Shown here: piece by piece, positions 17,402-27,800 of the stretch
Layout: each line of letters starts with the position of its first letter
Numbering within the stretch: position 1 is the first letter of the stretch
Made by a program: the position numbers and the translations under genes
The notes under the pieces: generated by a model
Seen by the model: only the letters and a program-made list of their open reading frames with translations
Databases searched by the model: none
What the model was told of the DNA's origin: nothing
NCBI GenBank assembly: GCA_903823565.1
Contig: CAIJTF010000013.1
Location: 85,721 to 149,720 of the forward strand
DNA length: 64,000 bases
From: an uncultured Flavobacteriales bacterium
GTDB taxonomy: Bacteria > Bacteroidota > Bacteroidia > Flavobacteriales_D > Crocinitomicaceae
Reading direction: 5' to 3'

Positions 17402-17423
17402 TAAGGCTATTAGGAAAATTCAA

Positions 17424-20400
17424 TCATTTGCTAGGCTTAACATTCACAGATGCATTATTGCCAGAGGATACTGGGTTAACCGCGGATGGTGTTTGACCCG
17501 GCAAATCTTTAAGGCCTTGATTCGTCTCTGTGGGCGTACTTATGTAACCAAAATGTTGACCTAATTCGTTCATTTTCTGATCAAAAAAGGCAGACATTTG
17601 GCTGAAATTATCGGAACTTTCGGTGTTTAAGTTTTGAAGTTCCAGTTTTTTAGACGTTAAAACGGTAGAAAACCACGGCTTAACCATTCCATTAATTTTA
17701 GATGACAAGGACTTGGTGGTAGCGTTATCCTTAGTTTTTAGCGTGTTTTCAATTCTACAAAGGGCTGCCAAGGTGGTGTACAAGTCATCTGCATTATTGC
17801 TTTGAAGCGCAATTTCTGCCGGGGTGTTTTTATAGTATTGAAGTATCGAACTATATTCTTGAAGCAGTTTGTTGGCTAAGGCAATTCCTTTAGCCGAGGC
17901 ATCACAAAGAAAGTAAAGTTGCACAAATTCATTTAGTGAGCCTTCTGACATTAGAAAGGAACGTCCAAGTTCGTTTTGACTTATTTTTTTGTTGATGGGT
18001 AAAACGCAATAATTGGTTCTTTCGTTTCCGAGGTCGGCTAGCGCATGCGGAGGAAGTTCAATCATGCAGCGATCGAGCAATTGCACGGCCCTTTCGGGTT
18101 TTTTAACCTCATAATAGTAGGCGGCAAGTGAAAGAAATTTCCTTCGAAAAGCCTCCATATGAATACGAACGTGATAATCAGACATGACGCCGGGATTTTT
18201 TACGTTTCCATATCGATAAACATTCATTAGGTTATTATACATTTCATCTGCATCCATTGGCGCTAAGCCATTGGTTGTATTGGTTATTTTTGGGCTAAGT
18301 ACATCTACGGTTCCAACATCTTTGCCAAATGTGGATTCTGCTAAACCCGCAGCGAAAGGGTGATCGGTTCCAAAACAAGACTCCGAAAAATAGATAGGGC
18401 GTTCCCAATTATTGTTTGCAATTACGTCCATCATAATAATTTGGTCGCGATTAAGCACGGGGTAATTGCTCTTTAAGGACATTTTAATATCGATTCGATC
18501 AATGCACTCTGTCGTATCCTTAATAATTCCGGACTTCAAGGCATTCTTCTTGTTTACAGGAATACTAATCATATCGCTTGGAATGTACCCGTTCGTTTTA
18601 TAGAAAGCTATAGCGTCCTTAATATCTATGCTAGCCCATGAGGCATCAAACTCTTCGGATATAGATTTGAATTGTTCTAGGGCCAATTTGGCTTCTTGTG
18701 ATTGGGTATTAGCCAAGGCTTTTAAAATGCCATTCATGCCATAAAGGGCATTCCCCAACGAGGCTTCCATTTTAGTTGAATCAAACGAAGTAATACGAGA
18801 AAAATCGGCGGGGTTATTTTTAATTAATGGAAAATCTACGCTTAATTTTTCAACATCGTTAATGAATTTTCTCAGGGCCATTTCCGCAGTGCGCTTGTTG
18901 TTTTTGAAGCGAAGAGGAACCATAAGAGAATCCAAGTTCTGATTGATAGATTGCGGCGCCTCAAAGCGTAAATTACTTGTATAAACACGAGCGTAATCGG
19001 TAATGCCTGCATTGGACAGGATTTCATCTTCTTTAAAGGAAATCGGCAGCGCATTGGATTGATACATTTTCAATTTCATTTGATACGTATACCAATCGGA
19101 ACTCAATAAGGACAAGTTACAAACCCGAACATCCGTTCTTTCGCCTTCAACTTCTTGAAGGTACCACAATGGAAAAGTGTCGTTGTCGCCGGCAGTAAAC
19201 AAGATGGCATTTTTCTTACAGGAACTAAGGTAGTTGTGGGCTAAGTCTCGGGCGGTAGTTTTTCCATTTCTATTGTGATCTTCCCAGCCTTGTGTTCCCA
19301 TTAGGATTGGCACACCCAACCCAATGATAGAAATGCCAAGGGCCCCCAAGGAACCTTTAGGAGAAACTTTTTTAAGCAGGTAGGAGATTCCTAGAAGCAC
19401 CCCTAGAAGCAAGGCAACTATGAGCCAAAGCCGACCATAGCCAAAAACGGCACCAATCAATAATCCGCCGCCGGTAAAATAACCGAGGTAGCGAAGGTCC
19501 ATTTTGGTTATTGACTGGTAGAAATCGTAAAGGGCGTAGACTCCGAAAGCTAACCACATGGCGAAGAAATAAAAAGAACCGGCATAGGCATAATCTCGCT
19601 CTCTAGGCTCAAAGGGCTTCTGGTTTAGGTATACCACAATGGCAATTCCTGTAAATACAAATGCGAGTAGAATGATAAAAGCATCCTTTGGTGCGCGATA
19701 AAAATGGAACATTAGCCCTAACAAGATAAAGGTCAGGGGCAACAGATAAAACCGATTGTTTGCTGCATTTTTTTGAATAAATGAGGGCTGGTCATTCGCT
19801 GAGCCCAACCTTGGGCTGTCAACAAAATCAATACCGCTGATCCAATTTCCCCTTAAGTTATCCCCGTTGCCTTGCACGTCGTTTTGGCGCCCGGAAAAAT
19901 TCCACAGCAAATATCGAATGTACATCCAGTCTGTTTGGTACCGCATAAAGTAGGTTAGGTTTTCTCCCATGGTAGGTAGGCGCTCGTCATTTGCTCCCAA
20001 GTCCGTTTCTTTTCCATCCTTTGCATTATATCCGCTCCAACTTTTGTATCCTTCTACTTTTTGGGGTTGGTTTCCGTCGTACATTCTTGGAAAAAGCGTG
20101 TTTTGTTCGTATTCAGGGACGCGGCCAATTCTGCTCTCCGCGTTGCTTTCAAAATACTTCTCTGTGATTTCAGCGTCTTTACTGTTTTTAGCTTTCCAGG
20201 CCTCAGCATCGGATTCTTTTTGAAATGCTTTTACCACTTCTCCATCTTTTTCAACGACAAACCTTCGCACGTAGGTGGGAGAAAAATCTCCACCAACCTC
20301 TGCGGGTGTAGAATTCCAGTAAGGACCTTTTAGTAGAGGTGCAGAACCGTATTGTTCGCGTTTTAGGTAAGAATGTAAATTCACTAAATTCTCTGGGTCA

Positions 20401-21383
20401 TTTTCGTCCAACGGGGTGTTTGCATCAGACCGGATGACGATTACAGCAAAGGAACCGTACCCAATTAATAAGACAGCAAGTCCCATTAGGGAATTGTATA
20501 ATAGGGTTTTTTGGTTTTGCTGGGCATACCGAATGGCATAATAAAATCCGCCAACAAGTAAAACAAAAAAGGTTATAGCGCCGGAGAAAAAAGGCAATCC
20601 AAAAGAATTTACAAACTTCACTTCTAACCAACTTGCTAATGCGATGGATCCGGGGATTACCCCTTCTTGAATGAATCCTAAGATTAGAACAGACAAAAGC
20701 CCAGTAATTAGAATTCCTTTCAGGGTTGGTTTCGGGGTTTGATTAAAGTAAAGTATAAAGGCTATGGCCGGAACGACAAGAATGCCTAATAAATGGACCC
20801 CAACGGCTAACCCCAGTAGAAAAAGAATAAGAATGAGCCATCGGTTTGCTGCCAAGGAGTCGTTTTTCAATGTACTACCATCCGACATTTCTTCGTCCCA
20901 TTTTAGTCCCGCCCAAAAAATGACGGCAGTAAATAACGATGCCATTGCATAAACCTCGCCTTCAACCGCAGAAAACCAAAAAGAATCAGAAAAGGTATAG
21001 GCCAAGGAGGCAATTGTTGCCGAAATAATTATCATTCCTTGGTCGGTAGAACTTAGATCTTGCTTTCTGGCTAGCACCATTTTTTTTAGCAGGATGGTCA
21101 AGGACCAAAACATAAACAGAATGGTGAGTGAGCTGCTAATTGCCGAAAGGGTGTTTATAAGTAGGGCTACATTTTGTGGTGCGGCGAAAAAGGAAAAAAG
21201 CCTCCCGATCAACATGAAAAATGGCGCCCCCGGAGGGTGTCCAACTTCAAGTTTGTACGCTGCAGTAATATACTCTCCACAATCCCAAAGGCTTGCGGTT
21301 GGTTCTAAAGTCAATAAGTAAACGATTGTTGAGAAAAGAAACACTGACCATCCAGTAATCAGGTTTAAGCGTCTAAAGTTCAT
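17424..21383 (-). CDS. DUF2723 giant membrane protein (TMEM260-like, GT-C type)
   Basis: A 1319-residue protein. The N-terminal DUF2723 domain carries the family mark SLWDCGEYITAAYKLEVGHP (Asp34, Glu37), in the place where GT-C glycosyltransferases keep their catalytic acid, and about 12-14 membrane helices follow between residues 10 and 660. A periplasmic insertion lies at about 320-480, and a C-terminal periplasmic half of about 650 residues is largely helical. The human DUF2723 relative TMEM260 is an O-mannosyltransferase; bacterial members are presumed lipid-linked-sugar transferases. Donor and acceptor here are unknown. The gene leads a minus-strand run with the deacetylase, which fits cell-envelope glycan work. 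Confidence 0.85.
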   Translation of the reverse strand: MNFRRLNLITGWSVFLFSTIVYLLTLEPTASLWDCGEYITAAYKLEVGHPPGAPFFMLIGRLFSFFAAPQNVALLINTLSAISSSLTILFMFWSLTILLKKMVLARKQDLSSTDQGMIIISATIASLAYTFSDSFWFSAVEGEVYAMASLFTAVIFWAGLKWDEEMSDGSTLKNDSLAANRWLILILFLLGLAVGVHLLGILVVPAIAFILYFNQTPKPTLKGILITGLLSVLILGFIQEGVIPGSIALASWLEVKFVNSFGLPFFSGAITFFVLLVGGFYYAIRYAQQNQKTLLYNSLMGLAVLLIGYGSFAVIVIRSDANTPLDENDPENLVNLHSYLKREQYGSAPLLKGPYWNSTPAEVGGDFSPTYVRRFVVEKDGEVVKAFQKESDAEAWKAKNSKDAEITEKYFESNAESRIGRVPEYEQNTLFPRMYDGNQPQKVEGYKSWSGYNAKDGKETDLGANDERLPTMGENLTYFMRYQTDWMYIRYLLWNFSGRQNDVQGNGDNLRGNWISGIDFVDSPRLGSANDQPSFIQKNAANNRFYLLPLTFILLGLMFHFYRAPKDAFIILLAFVFTGIAIVVYLNQKPFEPRERDYAYAGSFYFFAMWLAFGVYALYDFYQSITKMDLRYLGYFTGGGLLIGAVFGYGRLWLIVALLLGVLLGISYLLKKVSPKGSLGALGISIIGLGVPILMGTQGWEDHNRNGKTTARDLAHNYLSSCKKNAILFTAGDNDTFPLWYLQEVEGERTDVRVCNLSLLSSDWYTYQMKLKMYQSNALPISFKEDEILSNAGITDYARVYTSNLRFEAPQSINQNLDSLMVPLRFKNNKRTAEMALRKFINDVEKLSVDFPLIKNNPADFSRITSFDSTKMEASLGNALYGMNGILKALANTQSQEAKLALEQFKSISEEFDASWASIDIKDAIAFYKTNGYIPSDMISIPVNKKNALKSGIIKDTTECIDRIDIKMSLKSNYPVLNRDQIIMMDVIANNNWERPIYFSESCFGTDHPFAAGLAESTFGKDVGTVDVLSPKITNTTNGLAPMDADEMYNNLMNVYRYGNVKNPGVMSDYHVRIHMEAFRRKFLSLAAYYYEVKKPERAVQLLDRCMIELPPHALADLGNERTNYCVLPINKKISQNELGRSFLMSEGSLNEFVQLYFLCDASAKGIALANKLLQEYSSILQYYKNTPAEIALQSNNADDLYTTLAALCRIENTLKTKDNATTKSLSSKINGMVKPWFSTVLTSKKLELQNLNTESSDNFSQMSAFFDQKMNELGQHFGYISTPTETNQGLKDLPGQTPSAVNPVSSGNNASVNVKPSK

Positions 21384-21484
21384 GCGTTGAAATTTTATCT
21401 TGCGAATTTAGGAATATATTAGTTTCCATTTATTTCTTCCCAAGTTTTTGTTTGCCTTGTTTTTTTATTCCGTGAATAAATGTT

Positions 21485-21492
21485 TAAATTTG
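21485..21492 (+). promoter_or_regulatory. -7 box of tRNA-Gln (TAAATTTG)
   Basis: An exact TAnnTTTG box ending 9 bases before the mature tRNA-Gln. No good TTTG is found at the right distance upstream. Confidence 0.65.
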
Positions 21493-21501
21493 CGCTCTTA
21501 A

Positions 21502-21574
21502 TGACCCATGGTGTAACTGGCAACACGTCTGATTTTGGTTCAGAAGAGTCTAGGTTCGAGCCCTAGTGGGTCAA
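21502..21574 (+). tRNA. tRNA-Gln (anticodon TTG)
   Basis: A 73-base cloverleaf: acceptor TGACCCA (21502-21508) pairs with TGGGTCA (21567-21573), discriminator A21574. The anticodon stem TCTGA/TCAGA encloses the loop TTTTGGT, with anticodon TTG at 21535-21537. The T arm has GGTTCGAGCCC. CCA is not encoded. A strong terminator follows. Confidence 0.95.
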
Positions 21575-21580
21575 CAAACA

Positions 21581-21606
21581 ATCCCGCGAACGTGGGATTT
21601 TTTTTT
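21581..21606 (+). terminator. Intrinsic terminator after tRNA-Gln
   Basis: Stem ATCCCGCG and CGTGGGAT (one G-T pair) with an AA loop spans 21581-21598 and runs into nine T residues. This is the strongest canonical terminator in the window apart from the one in the rimP leader. Confidence 0.9.
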
Positions 21607-21856
21607 GGTTAGCGGTCTTTTTAACCAGGATCTTTGCGTCTATTTTCGATATTTCTATGATGCAATTTGTTCTAAATTAATATGATTCCCCCCCCCCCTA
21701 TTTCTTAAGCTTTTTCCGAATAAACATTCGTAAAAGAATTCCAAAAATGGATAAAACAATTCGTTTCATAGCTTCTCAATTAAATTTGTGCGTAAAGAAA
21801 AGAAAAGTTGTCAATTAAGGTATCTTTACCCCCGATAATTTGCCAAAAAAGTTGTT
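21607..21856. other. Intergenic stretch with a C11 tract
   Basis: About 250 bases between the tRNA-Gln terminator and thiL. It holds a run of 11 C residues at 21688-21698 directly beside a possible minus-strand micro-ORF, and a -7-like TATCTTTA at 21821-21828 about 28 bases before thiL. I see no RNA gene and no further coding frame with support. Confidence 0.6.
21698..21769 (-). CDS. Possible 23-residue membrane-active micro-ORF
   Basis: An ATG at 21769 (minus strand) reads 23 codons to a TAG at 21698. The predicted peptide has a hydrophobic amphipathic start (MKRIVLSIFGILL) and a basic end rich in lysine and arginine, resembling small membrane or toxin-like peptides in composition only. The last base of the TAG is the first G of an 11-G run on this strand. 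The stretch upstream of the ATG contains GAGAAG. There is no homology that I can recognise, and a chance ORF of this length is quite possible. Confidence 0.25.
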   Translation of the reverse strand: MKRIVLSIFGILLRMFIRKKLKK

Positions 21857-22882
21857 ATGGAAGAAAAGAGCATTGAAACGTTAGGAGAGTTTGGTTTGAT
21901 AGATCATTTAACCCGAAATAGCAAGCAGTTTTCATCTAGCACCCATCTAGGTATTGGAGACGATTGTGCTGTTTTGATGGCTAACGACGAGGAGCATTTG
22001 CTTGTTTCAAAAGAACTTTTGTTAGAGGGAATACATTTTGATCTTACCTACGTTCCCTTGTCGCACTTGGGTTTTAAGGCCATTTCGGCCAGCATCTCCG
22101 ATATTTATGCCATGAATGGAAAGCCCACACAGGTACTTGTTGGACTAGGGGTTTCTAGTCGATTTACTCTTGAGGCCGTTGATTCTCTATATGAAGGAAT
22201 TCATCGTGCCGCCGCAATGTATGGCGTTGATTTGGTAGGGGGCGATACGACTAGTTCTGTTAGTGGTCTGACCTTGTCGGTAACGGTATTGGGGACTGTT
22301 GCTAAAGGTAAAATCACTTACAGAAAAGGGGCGTCCGTAAATGACATACTATTGGTGTCAGGTGATTTAGGGCGAGCTTATTTGGGGTTGCAAGTTTTAG
22401 AACGTGAGAAGGCTGTTTTTATGGCAAACCCAACCATTCAGCCCGAACTTGATGATTTTGATTTTTTAGTTAAAAAACAACTTATGCCGGAAGCAAGAAA
22501 GGATGTTGTAGAGGTGTTTGCCGCATTAGGAATAACCCCAACCTCAATGATCGATATTTCAGACGGGTTAGCTTCTGAGGCATTGCATTTGTGTAAAGCC
22601 AGCGCCCTGGGCTGTGTTCTTTTTGAAAATAAAATACCATACCATGAAGACGTGGTTTTAAATGCTGAAACCTTTGGGCTTGCTCCATTGACCTGTGCAA
22701 TGAACGGAGGAGAAGATTATGAATTATTGTTTTCGGTGTCTCCCATTGATTATGAGAAGCTAAAAGGAAACCCACATTTTACGCCGATTGGATATTTTAC
22801 AGACCGGCATGTAGGGTGTAAGCTTCAGGACAACCAAGGAGCGCTGCATGAAATTACGGCTCAAGGTTGGAGACATTTTTAG
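21857..22882 (+). CDS. thiL: Thiamine-monophosphate kinase
   Basis: A 341-residue enzyme that phosphorylates thiamine monophosphate to the active cofactor thiamine diphosphate. Family landmarks are TLGEFGLIDHLT at the N-terminus, the magnesium/ATP-binding LGIGDDCAVL (about 33-42), DLVGGDTTSS near 130, VSGDLGRAYLG near 170, MIDISDGLASEALHL near 230 and GGEDYELLFSV near 280. The length is usual for the PurM-like fold of ThiL. It appears to stand alone, behind a weak -7 box (TATCTTTA, 21821-21828), and its stop overlaps that of the convergent SPOR gene by 4 bases. Confidence 0.95.
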   Translation: MEEKSIETLGEFGLIDHLTRNSKQFSSSTHLGIGDDCAVLMANDEEHLLVSKELLLEGIHFDLTYVPLSHLGFKAISASISDIYAMNGKPTQVLVGLGVSSRFTLEAVDSLYEGIHRAAAMYGVDLVGGDTTSSVSGLTLSVTVLGTVAKGKITYRKGASVNDILLVSGDLGRAYLGLQVLEREKAVFMANPTIQPELDDFDFLVKKQLMPEARKDVVEVFAALGITPTSMIDISDGLASEALHLCKASALGCVLFENKIPYHEDVVLNAETFGLAPLTCAMNGGEDYELLFSVSPIDYEKLKGNPHFTPIGYFTDRHVGCKLQDNQGALHEITAQGWRHF

Positions 22883-23286
22883 TCTCGTTTAACAACCTTT
22901 ACTGTTTCGATTACTAGGTTGCTTAAAGGATACCGTCCAACAATTTGGCTCCTAAATTTTTCCGCGTCGGCTTTTGTTTCGAAATCTCCCACACGCAAAT
23001 TAAAATTGGGCGATTGAAAAGCTAAATAAGGCGTAACACGAGGATAATTTCTGATAAAGTCAAGTTTGTAAGCTTCCATTTGCTGTCTATTTGTCCCAAA
23101 TGCGATTTGAATACGATAACCTTTTTTGTTTTCGATCCGCTTCGGCCCCTCGGGGGCTTTATAACCTTGGGTTTTTGAGACTGCTGCTGGTGGATAAATT
23201 TTGGGATTGATGTGAATTTTCAGCTGGCCATACCCGGTCGATGAGAACAGTATAAATAAGAATGCTGCTATACTGAAGTGTTTCAT
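22879..23286 (-). CDS. SPOR-domain exported protein
   Basis: A 135-residue protein with a signal peptide (about residues 1-20, ending TGYGQ) and a C-terminal SPOR domain (about 55-130), recognisable from KKGYRIQIAFGTNRQQMEA and NFNLRVGDFETKADAEKF. SPOR domains bind denuded glycan strands of peptidoglycan at division sites. It has no other domain, so it is likely a small periplasmic septal or wall-associated protein. A minus-strand TAATTTTG box at 23315-23308 lies about 22 bases before the ATG. It is monocistronic, and its end overlaps thiL. Confidence 0.85.
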   Translation of the reverse strand: MKHFSIAAFLFILFSSTGYGQLKIHINPKIYPPAAVSKTQGYKAPEGPKRIENKKGYRIQIAFGTNRQQMEAYKLDFIRNYPRVTPYLAFQSPNFNLRVGDFETKADAEKFRSQIVGRYPLSNLVIETVKVVKRD

Positions 23287-23431
23287 GTTATTTCATAGAT
23301 TAAGGTACAAAATTAATGGATTTTAATGAACCTAAAAAACCTTTGAAAACCACCCTTATTTAGAATGATTTTAAATTACTAAATTGAATTCATTTTTGTC
23401 ATAATTGTGTCATGAAATTTCGCTATTCGTG

Positions 23432-23439
23432 TAAATTTG
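23432..23439 (+). promoter_or_regulatory. -7 box of the act-cox operon (TAAATTTG)
   Basis: An exact TAnnTTTG in the 210-base gap before actA, giving a leader of about 50 bases. No TTTG at 19-20 bases upstream is present, so the promoter may be weak or need an activator. Confidence 0.5.
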
Positions 23440-23496
23440 CATCGTGAAAAGGTGTTATGTTGACCTTTCAGGTGTGCGAATTTAGAAACTACTTTC

Positions 23497-24864
23497 ATGA
23501 AAATATCTAGTATTCAACAGGTTAAAATTGTAAATAGATTGCGATTGCTTGTTTTGTTTGGTTTTTTAATGTTCATCCAAATGGAGGTCTTTTCCCAGGG
23601 AAAGGCATTATTTGAGGGGCGTTGTAATAGTTGTCACCAAATTGACAAGAACGGCACGGGTCCCATGTTGAAGGGGGCTAAAAAACGATGGGCAGATGCC
23701 AACGAAAAGGACCTAATTGTAGAGTGGGTCATCAATAACGAGGCTCTAAGGGCGAGTAAAAAATCGAAAAGAGCTATAGAAATCTACAATGAGTATAACA
23801 AGTCGCCTATGACTGTTTTCTCGGATTTAACGCCTAAGCAAGTCAACGAAATCCTCGACTATGTTGATGCGGAGGCGGCGAAAGGTGCGGCAGGATCTGA
23901 CAAAACAAAAGACAAGGGAGGCGTTAATCCTGTTGAGGAGTCAAAGGAAGGGGAGTCCGGATCGGGATACATGTGGTATGTATTAGCGGTCTTGTTTGTT
24001 GTGATTATTCTCTCGGTTGGCGGGGTGCGCCGTCAATTGCAAGTGGCAAGTAGCGGAAATGAGGAGCTGAATAAACTCACCTATTGGGAGGAGATAAAGC
24101 AATTGTTATGGAAGTACCGCAAAACCACAGCCGTTTCAGTGCTAGTGATGGTGTTGAGCGTGGTCGTCTATGGATTTAATATGCTATATTCCATAAACGT
24201 AATGGAAGGGTACCAGCCTTCTCAGCCTATTGCCTTTCCTCATGACAAGCATGCGGGATTAAACGGGATCGACTGTAAGTATTGTCATAATTCGGTTGCG
24301 AAATCTAAATCAGCAGGACTGCCTACAGTAAACGTATGTATGAATTGTCACAAACAGATTAATGGTAAAACCGAACAACAACAGGCTGAAATTTCAAAAA
24401 TCTATGCCGCTGCAGGATGGAATCCAAATATTAAGCCTGCTGGTGGTTATACAGGAAAAACCCAACCAATTATTTGGAATAAGGTTCACGTTCTTCCAGA
24501 CCACGTATATTTTAACCATTCACAACACGTTGCGGTTGGAGGGATTGATTGTAAACAATGCCATGGCGACATGACGAAACAAAACCAAACAGCTCGTGTA
24601 ACGCCTGTATCCGAGATAAATAAGCTTCATGACGAAGACGATAAAATCATTCAGTTAACCAAGCCCACTTTAACAATGGGTTGGTGTATTGAGTGCCATG
24701 GCAAAAAGAAAGTTGAAATTGGGAATGGGAAAAATGGATATTATGACCAAATCCACAGCCGACTAATGAAAAACAAAGCTTTGTACAAAGAGTATTTGAA
24801 GGGAGATCAGAAAATCACTGCTAGTGAGTTGGGGGGATGGGAGTGTGCAAAATGTCACTATTAA
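23497..24864 (+). CDS. actA: Alternative complex III subunit ActA, multiheme cytochrome c
   Basis: A 455-residue protein with six CxxCH heme sites: CNSCH (43-47) in an N-terminal monoheme cytochrome domain, then CKYCH, CMNCH, CKQCH, CIECH and CAKCH in the pentaheme part (about 255-455). A signal-like segment (about 16-34) precedes the first heme, and two further helices (about 160-180 and 208-228) separate the monoheme domain from the pentaheme domain. It is the electron-delivery subunit of quinol:cytochrome c oxidoreductase, taking electrons from quinol to hemes in the periplasm. First gene of actABCDEF-coxBA. The extra monoheme domain goes beyond the five-heme ActA described in Rhodothermus. 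Confidence 0.93.
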   Translation: MKISSIQQVKIVNRLRLLVLFGFLMFIQMEVFSQGKALFEGRCNSCHQIDKNGTGPMLKGAKKRWADANEKDLIVEWVINNEALRASKKSKRAIEIYNEYNKSPMTVFSDLTPKQVNEILDYVDAEAAKGAAGSDKTKDKGGVNPVEESKEGESGSGYMWYVLAVLFVVIILSVGGVRRQLQVASSGNEELNKLTYWEEIKQLLWKYRKTTAVSVLVMVLSVVVYGFNMLYSINVMEGYQPSQPIAFPHDKHAGLNGIDCKYCHNSVAKSKSAGLPTVNVCMNCHKQINGKTEQQQAEISKIYAAAGWNPNIKPAGGYTGKTQPIIWNKVHVLPDHVYFNHSQHVAVGGIDCKQCHGDMTKQNQTARVTPVSEINKLHDEDDKIIQLTKPTLTMGWCIECHGKKKVEIGNGKNGYYDQIHSRLMKNKALYKEYLKGDQKITASELGGWECAKCHY

Positions 24865-24892
24865 TTACGGTTGTTAGCGAACAATTAAAGAT

Positions 24893-27800
24893 ATGGAAGT
24901 TAAAAAAAGATATTGGAAGGGTCTAGAGGAATTAAAAGAAACGCCTTCCTATTTACAGAATAAAGACTCAGAGTTTCCAAGTGAAACTTCAATTGAGCAG
25001 TTTTTGTCCAATGATCAACTGAGTGAATCATCGACAGGAAGAAGAGATTTTTTGAAGTTTCTTGGGTTTTCAGTTGCTGCTGCCACTTTGGCGGCCTGTG
25101 AGGCACCTATAACCAAGGCTGTCCCGTACGTTAATAAGCCGGAAAATGTAACTCCTGGTCAAGCCACTTGGTATGCCTCCAGCTATTATGATGGATCGTC
25201 CTATGCAAGTGTGTTAGTAAAAACAAGAGAAGGGCGTCCTATTTTTATTAAAGGCAACAAAGATTTTGGCTTTACTAACGGATCGGTAAATCCACAAATT
25301 ATCGCCAGTGTTTTGAGTCTGTACGATGGAGACCGACTCAATGCGCCTCGGGTTCAAGGAAAAACCGCTTCCGTTAGCGAAGCAGACAAGGCGATTACCG
25401 CGGCATTGAGAAAAGCAACCAGCATTGCGGTTTTAACGCCAACGGTTATTAGCCCTTCGATGAAAAAGGCTCTTGGTGAATTTTCAGCGGCATTTGGTGC
25501 TGAAGAGAGTTCCCGGGTATCCATTGTTCAATATGATGCTATTTCATACGCGGCGATAGCTGGAGCAAATGAGAAAAATTTTGGGAAGGCTTTTATTCCA
25601 AGCTATGATTTTTCAAAGGCTAAAGTAGTTGTAGGTATTGCAGCAGACTTTCTTTCAACGTGGCTGATGGCTAATGAATATGCCCCACAATATGCACAAT
25701 TGCGTAACCCAGACGCAGAAATGTCTAAACATTATCAGTTTGAATCCATTTTGTCCATAACGGGATCCAATGCCGACGTACGGGTTCAATTAAAACCATC
25801 TGAAATTACAAGCCTTTTATCCAATATTTTAACTTCTTTAGGTGGACAGTCTTCCGTTAACAGCAAGATAAGTCCAGCCCTTCAGAAAGCTGCAACGGCT
25901 GTTGTTGGCGATTTAAAGAAAGCCATAGGAGGTTCTCTGTTGGTGTGCGGAACAAATGTGTTGGAGGACCAGTTGTTAACCAATGCAATAAACGAGAAAT
26001 TACAGAACTATGGAAAGTCAATTAGCCTAGTCTCTGAACTCAATTTATTTCGATCGGAAGATGTAAAAGCCAACCAATTGTTTGATTCAATCATCAATGG
26101 AAAGGGCCCCGATGTGCTAATAAATTTAGGTGCAAACCCGGTATATTCTCACCCAAAAGGTGCTGAGTTGAAAAAGGGATTAAAGGCGATGAAGGTGTAT
26201 GTGTCAACGGCATCTTATGCGGATGAGAGCTCTGCTGTCGCGACGCACCATGTTCCCGATCACCATTTGTTGGAAGGGTGGAATGATTACATGCCAAAAA
26301 CGAGCCATTACGCAATTGCCCAACCTACGATTCGCCCGCTTGGAAATACGTATTCTGCGCTCGAGTCCATTTTGGTTTGGGGCGGATTAAAAGCGCGACC
26401 GGCCAAGACAGCGGAATCGACTGTTGCTTACGATTACATCATGGAAAATGCCATGGCCTCAAATTTTGTTTCTTCTAAGGAGGATTTCAACGCCACGGTC
26501 CACAATAGCTGTAAAGAAATTAAGTCTGAAGCGACTCCGTTAACCTTTACTGCTGTTTCGATAGAGGGTAAAAATATTCCAACCCCATCTGGTTTGGAAG
26601 TTGTTTTTTATCAGAAAACGGCGATTCGAGATGGGTCAATGTCTAGCAATCCCTGGTTACAGGAGCTACCTGATCCTATATCAAAAGTCACCTGGGATAA
26701 TTACATCACGATGAATCCCGTTGAAATGGATCAACAAGGATATAATACAACCTATGACCAAGAGCATGGCTTGAGTATGGCGACCATTACGGTTGACGGA
26801 AAAACGGTCACTTTACCTGTATACCCTCAGCCTGGACAGGCGCTTGGCACGGTTGGAATTGCCTTGGGTTATGGAAGAGGAGCTAGTGGGGAAGCAATTG
26901 GTAAGGGTGCCTACCAAACCAAAGAATACGGAGGTTATGATTTAGATTCAAACGGTAAAAAGAAAGGGATTGGTCAAAATGTTTTTGGTTTGTTGCCCGT
27001 GGTTGATGGTCGTAGACTTTTCTCTGCTGGGGCCAAAATGGCGAAGGTAGAGGGCCTTTATTCCATTGCCGCCACACAGATTCACCACACCGTAATGGGG
27101 CGTGATTCCATCGTTCGAGAAACCACCCGTTCAATTTATCCCGTTGGCGAGGGTGAGGCACGAAAAAATAAAAACCAATATAACCCTGCGCATACCTTGC
27201 AGCGTTTGAATGAGCACGGTCATCATGAGGAGGCTCCTGTTTCGGAATTTGACTTGTGGAATGCCCATCCAGTTGAAAATGTAGGCCATCGTTGGGGAAT
27301 GACCATTGATTTATCCACTTGTATTGGGTGTGGTTCGTGTTTGGTTGCTTGTCAAGCTGAAAATAATGTTCCCGTTGTGGGCAAGGATGAAGTTCGTAGG
27401 GGTCGAGAAATGCACTGGTTGCGAATTGACCGGTATTATGCCTCAGATCAAGAATCTCAGGTTGGGAAGAAAAAGGACGAGCATTCTTTCAATTACACCT
27501 TGGCAGAAAAAGCATCGGTTAACCCAACAGTAGTTCATATGCCTTTGATGTGTCATCATTGTAATCACGCTCCATGCGAAACGGTATGTCCTGTTGCTGC
27601 AACTACTCACAGCAATGAAGGTTTGAACCAAATGACGTACAATCGATGCATTGGAACCCGTTATTGTGCTAACAACTGTCCTTATAAGGTGCGCCGCTTT
27701 AATTGGTTCAATTATCCATCCTACAAGAAATTTACGGAAGTTAATCCGGCGCAAGATGATTTGGGTCGAATGGTACTTAATCCAGACGTAACGGTTCGAA

